Shown here one piece after another: positions 63,949-64,000 of a stretch of 64,000 nucleotides of DNA. Source of the stretch: Vreelandella andesensis. Lineage in GTDB: Bacteria > Pseudomonadota > Gammaproteobacteria > Pseudomonadales > Halomonadaceae. The notes beneath the pieces are model-generated. The model was not told the origin of the DNA. It saw nothing but the letters and a program-made list of their open reading frames with translations, and searched no databases. The position numbers and the translations under genes are program-made. The stretch's first letter is position 1; each line of letters begins with the position of its first letter. The stretch is taken from the NCBI RefSeq assembly GCF_003989795.1, contig NZ_RZHG01000002.1:1-64000 (forward strand), in the 5' to 3' direction.

Positions 63949-64000
63949 ATGAAAGTCGATAATAGAAAAATAACTTTCGAAATGCTTGGAAGAGATTATC
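63949..64000 (+). CDS. Start of a third gene of the edge operon (cut by window end)
   Basis: Only 17 codons are visible (MKVDNRKITFEMLGRDY). AGGAA stands about 9 nt before the ATG, and the gap to the previous gene is one base, so it is almost surely co-translated with the vWA-like gene. Too short to assign a family. Confidence 0.6.
   Translation, partial: MKVDNRKITFEMLGRDY

Larger units (their letters stand above)
50869..64000. mobile_element. Integrated genomic island (left part; continues past the window)
   Basis: From just after the kinase gene, base composition becomes clearly AT-richer. The genes are accessory: integrase, AlpA-like regulator, RuvC-like nuclease, toxin-antitoxin operon, MvaT-like silencer, umuDC, an insertion sequence, SRAP, endonuclease I and unknown membrane proteins. 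The integrase next to the backbone marks the likely left end. No tRNA or tmRNA gene is at the junction and the right end is outside the window, so the attachment site cannot be fixed. Confidence 0.72.

Overview
The window reads as the chromosome of a moderately halophilic gammaproteobacterium close to Halomonas/Vreelandella. The basis is the sequence type of the housekeeping proteins, the small DUF2970, DUF2909, DUF2489 and DUF2788 membrane proteins typical of the Pseudomonas/Oceanospirillales group, a caa3-type oxidase cluster with SURF1 and CtaA, and an osmoprotectant ABC transporter. Species is not determined. No tRNA gene, CRISPR array or replication origin was seen.

Region 1 (1-9645): the end of an rRNA operon (5S rRNA plus terminator), then a minus-strand purine catabolism operon xdhA-xdhB-xdhC-guaD. 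A TetR/RutR-type regulator is divergent to it, and a perfect 14-bp palindrome lies in the xdhA leader. The helicase gene hrpB follows. Region 2 (9688-18328): small envelope proteins, then the terminal oxidase cluster coxB (with a cytochrome c domain)-coxA-ctaG-coxC, a reverse-strand DUF2909 gene, SURF1, an assembly-associated membrane protein, ctaA and a DUF2489 gene. Region 3 (18619-26831): an OmpA-family lipoprotein, then the translation block thrS-infC-rpmI-rplT-pheS-pheT-ihfA. Just upstream of the thrS Shine-Dalgarno is a hairpin whose 7-nt loop looks like a tRNA-Thr(GGU) anticodon loop, and infC starts with AUC.

Region 4 (26937-36852): DUF2788, a MioC-like flavodoxin, a membrane protein, and the proteostasis block tig-clpP-clpX-lon-hupB-ppiD. 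Region 5 (36875-41422): lpxH and ppiB on the minus strand, then glnS and cysS. Region 6 (41577-50868): a yehZYXW-type osmoprotectant ABC transporter, then a branched-chain 2-oxoacid dehydrogenase operon (E1alpha, E1beta, E2) ending in a Hanks-type serine/threonine kinase instead of an E3 gene.

Region 7 (about 50869 to beyond 64000): an AT-richer integrated island. It starts with a P4-type tyrosine integrase flanked by GGGGTA repeats. Cargo includes an AlpA-like regulator and a RuvC-like nuclease; a three-gene operon encoding a membrane-anchored DarT-type ADP-ribosyltransferase, its NADAR-type antitoxin and a small exported protein; an MvaT/H-NS-like silencer; a DUF1654-umuD-umuC SOS mutagenesis operon; an intact IS1595-family element; a SRAP protein; and a secreted endonuclease I with an Excalibur-like tail. 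At the window edge is an unrecognised operon of a coiled-coil membrane protein, a periplasmic vWA-like protein and a third, cut-off gene.

The strongest points for follow-up are the DarT/NADAR/exported-protein operon, the edge operon, an IS insertion that exactly splits a LexA-type operator between umuDC and SRAP, the tRNA-like thrS leader, and the kinase linked to the 2-oxoacid dehydrogenase. All family calls are from reading the sequence; no database search was run.
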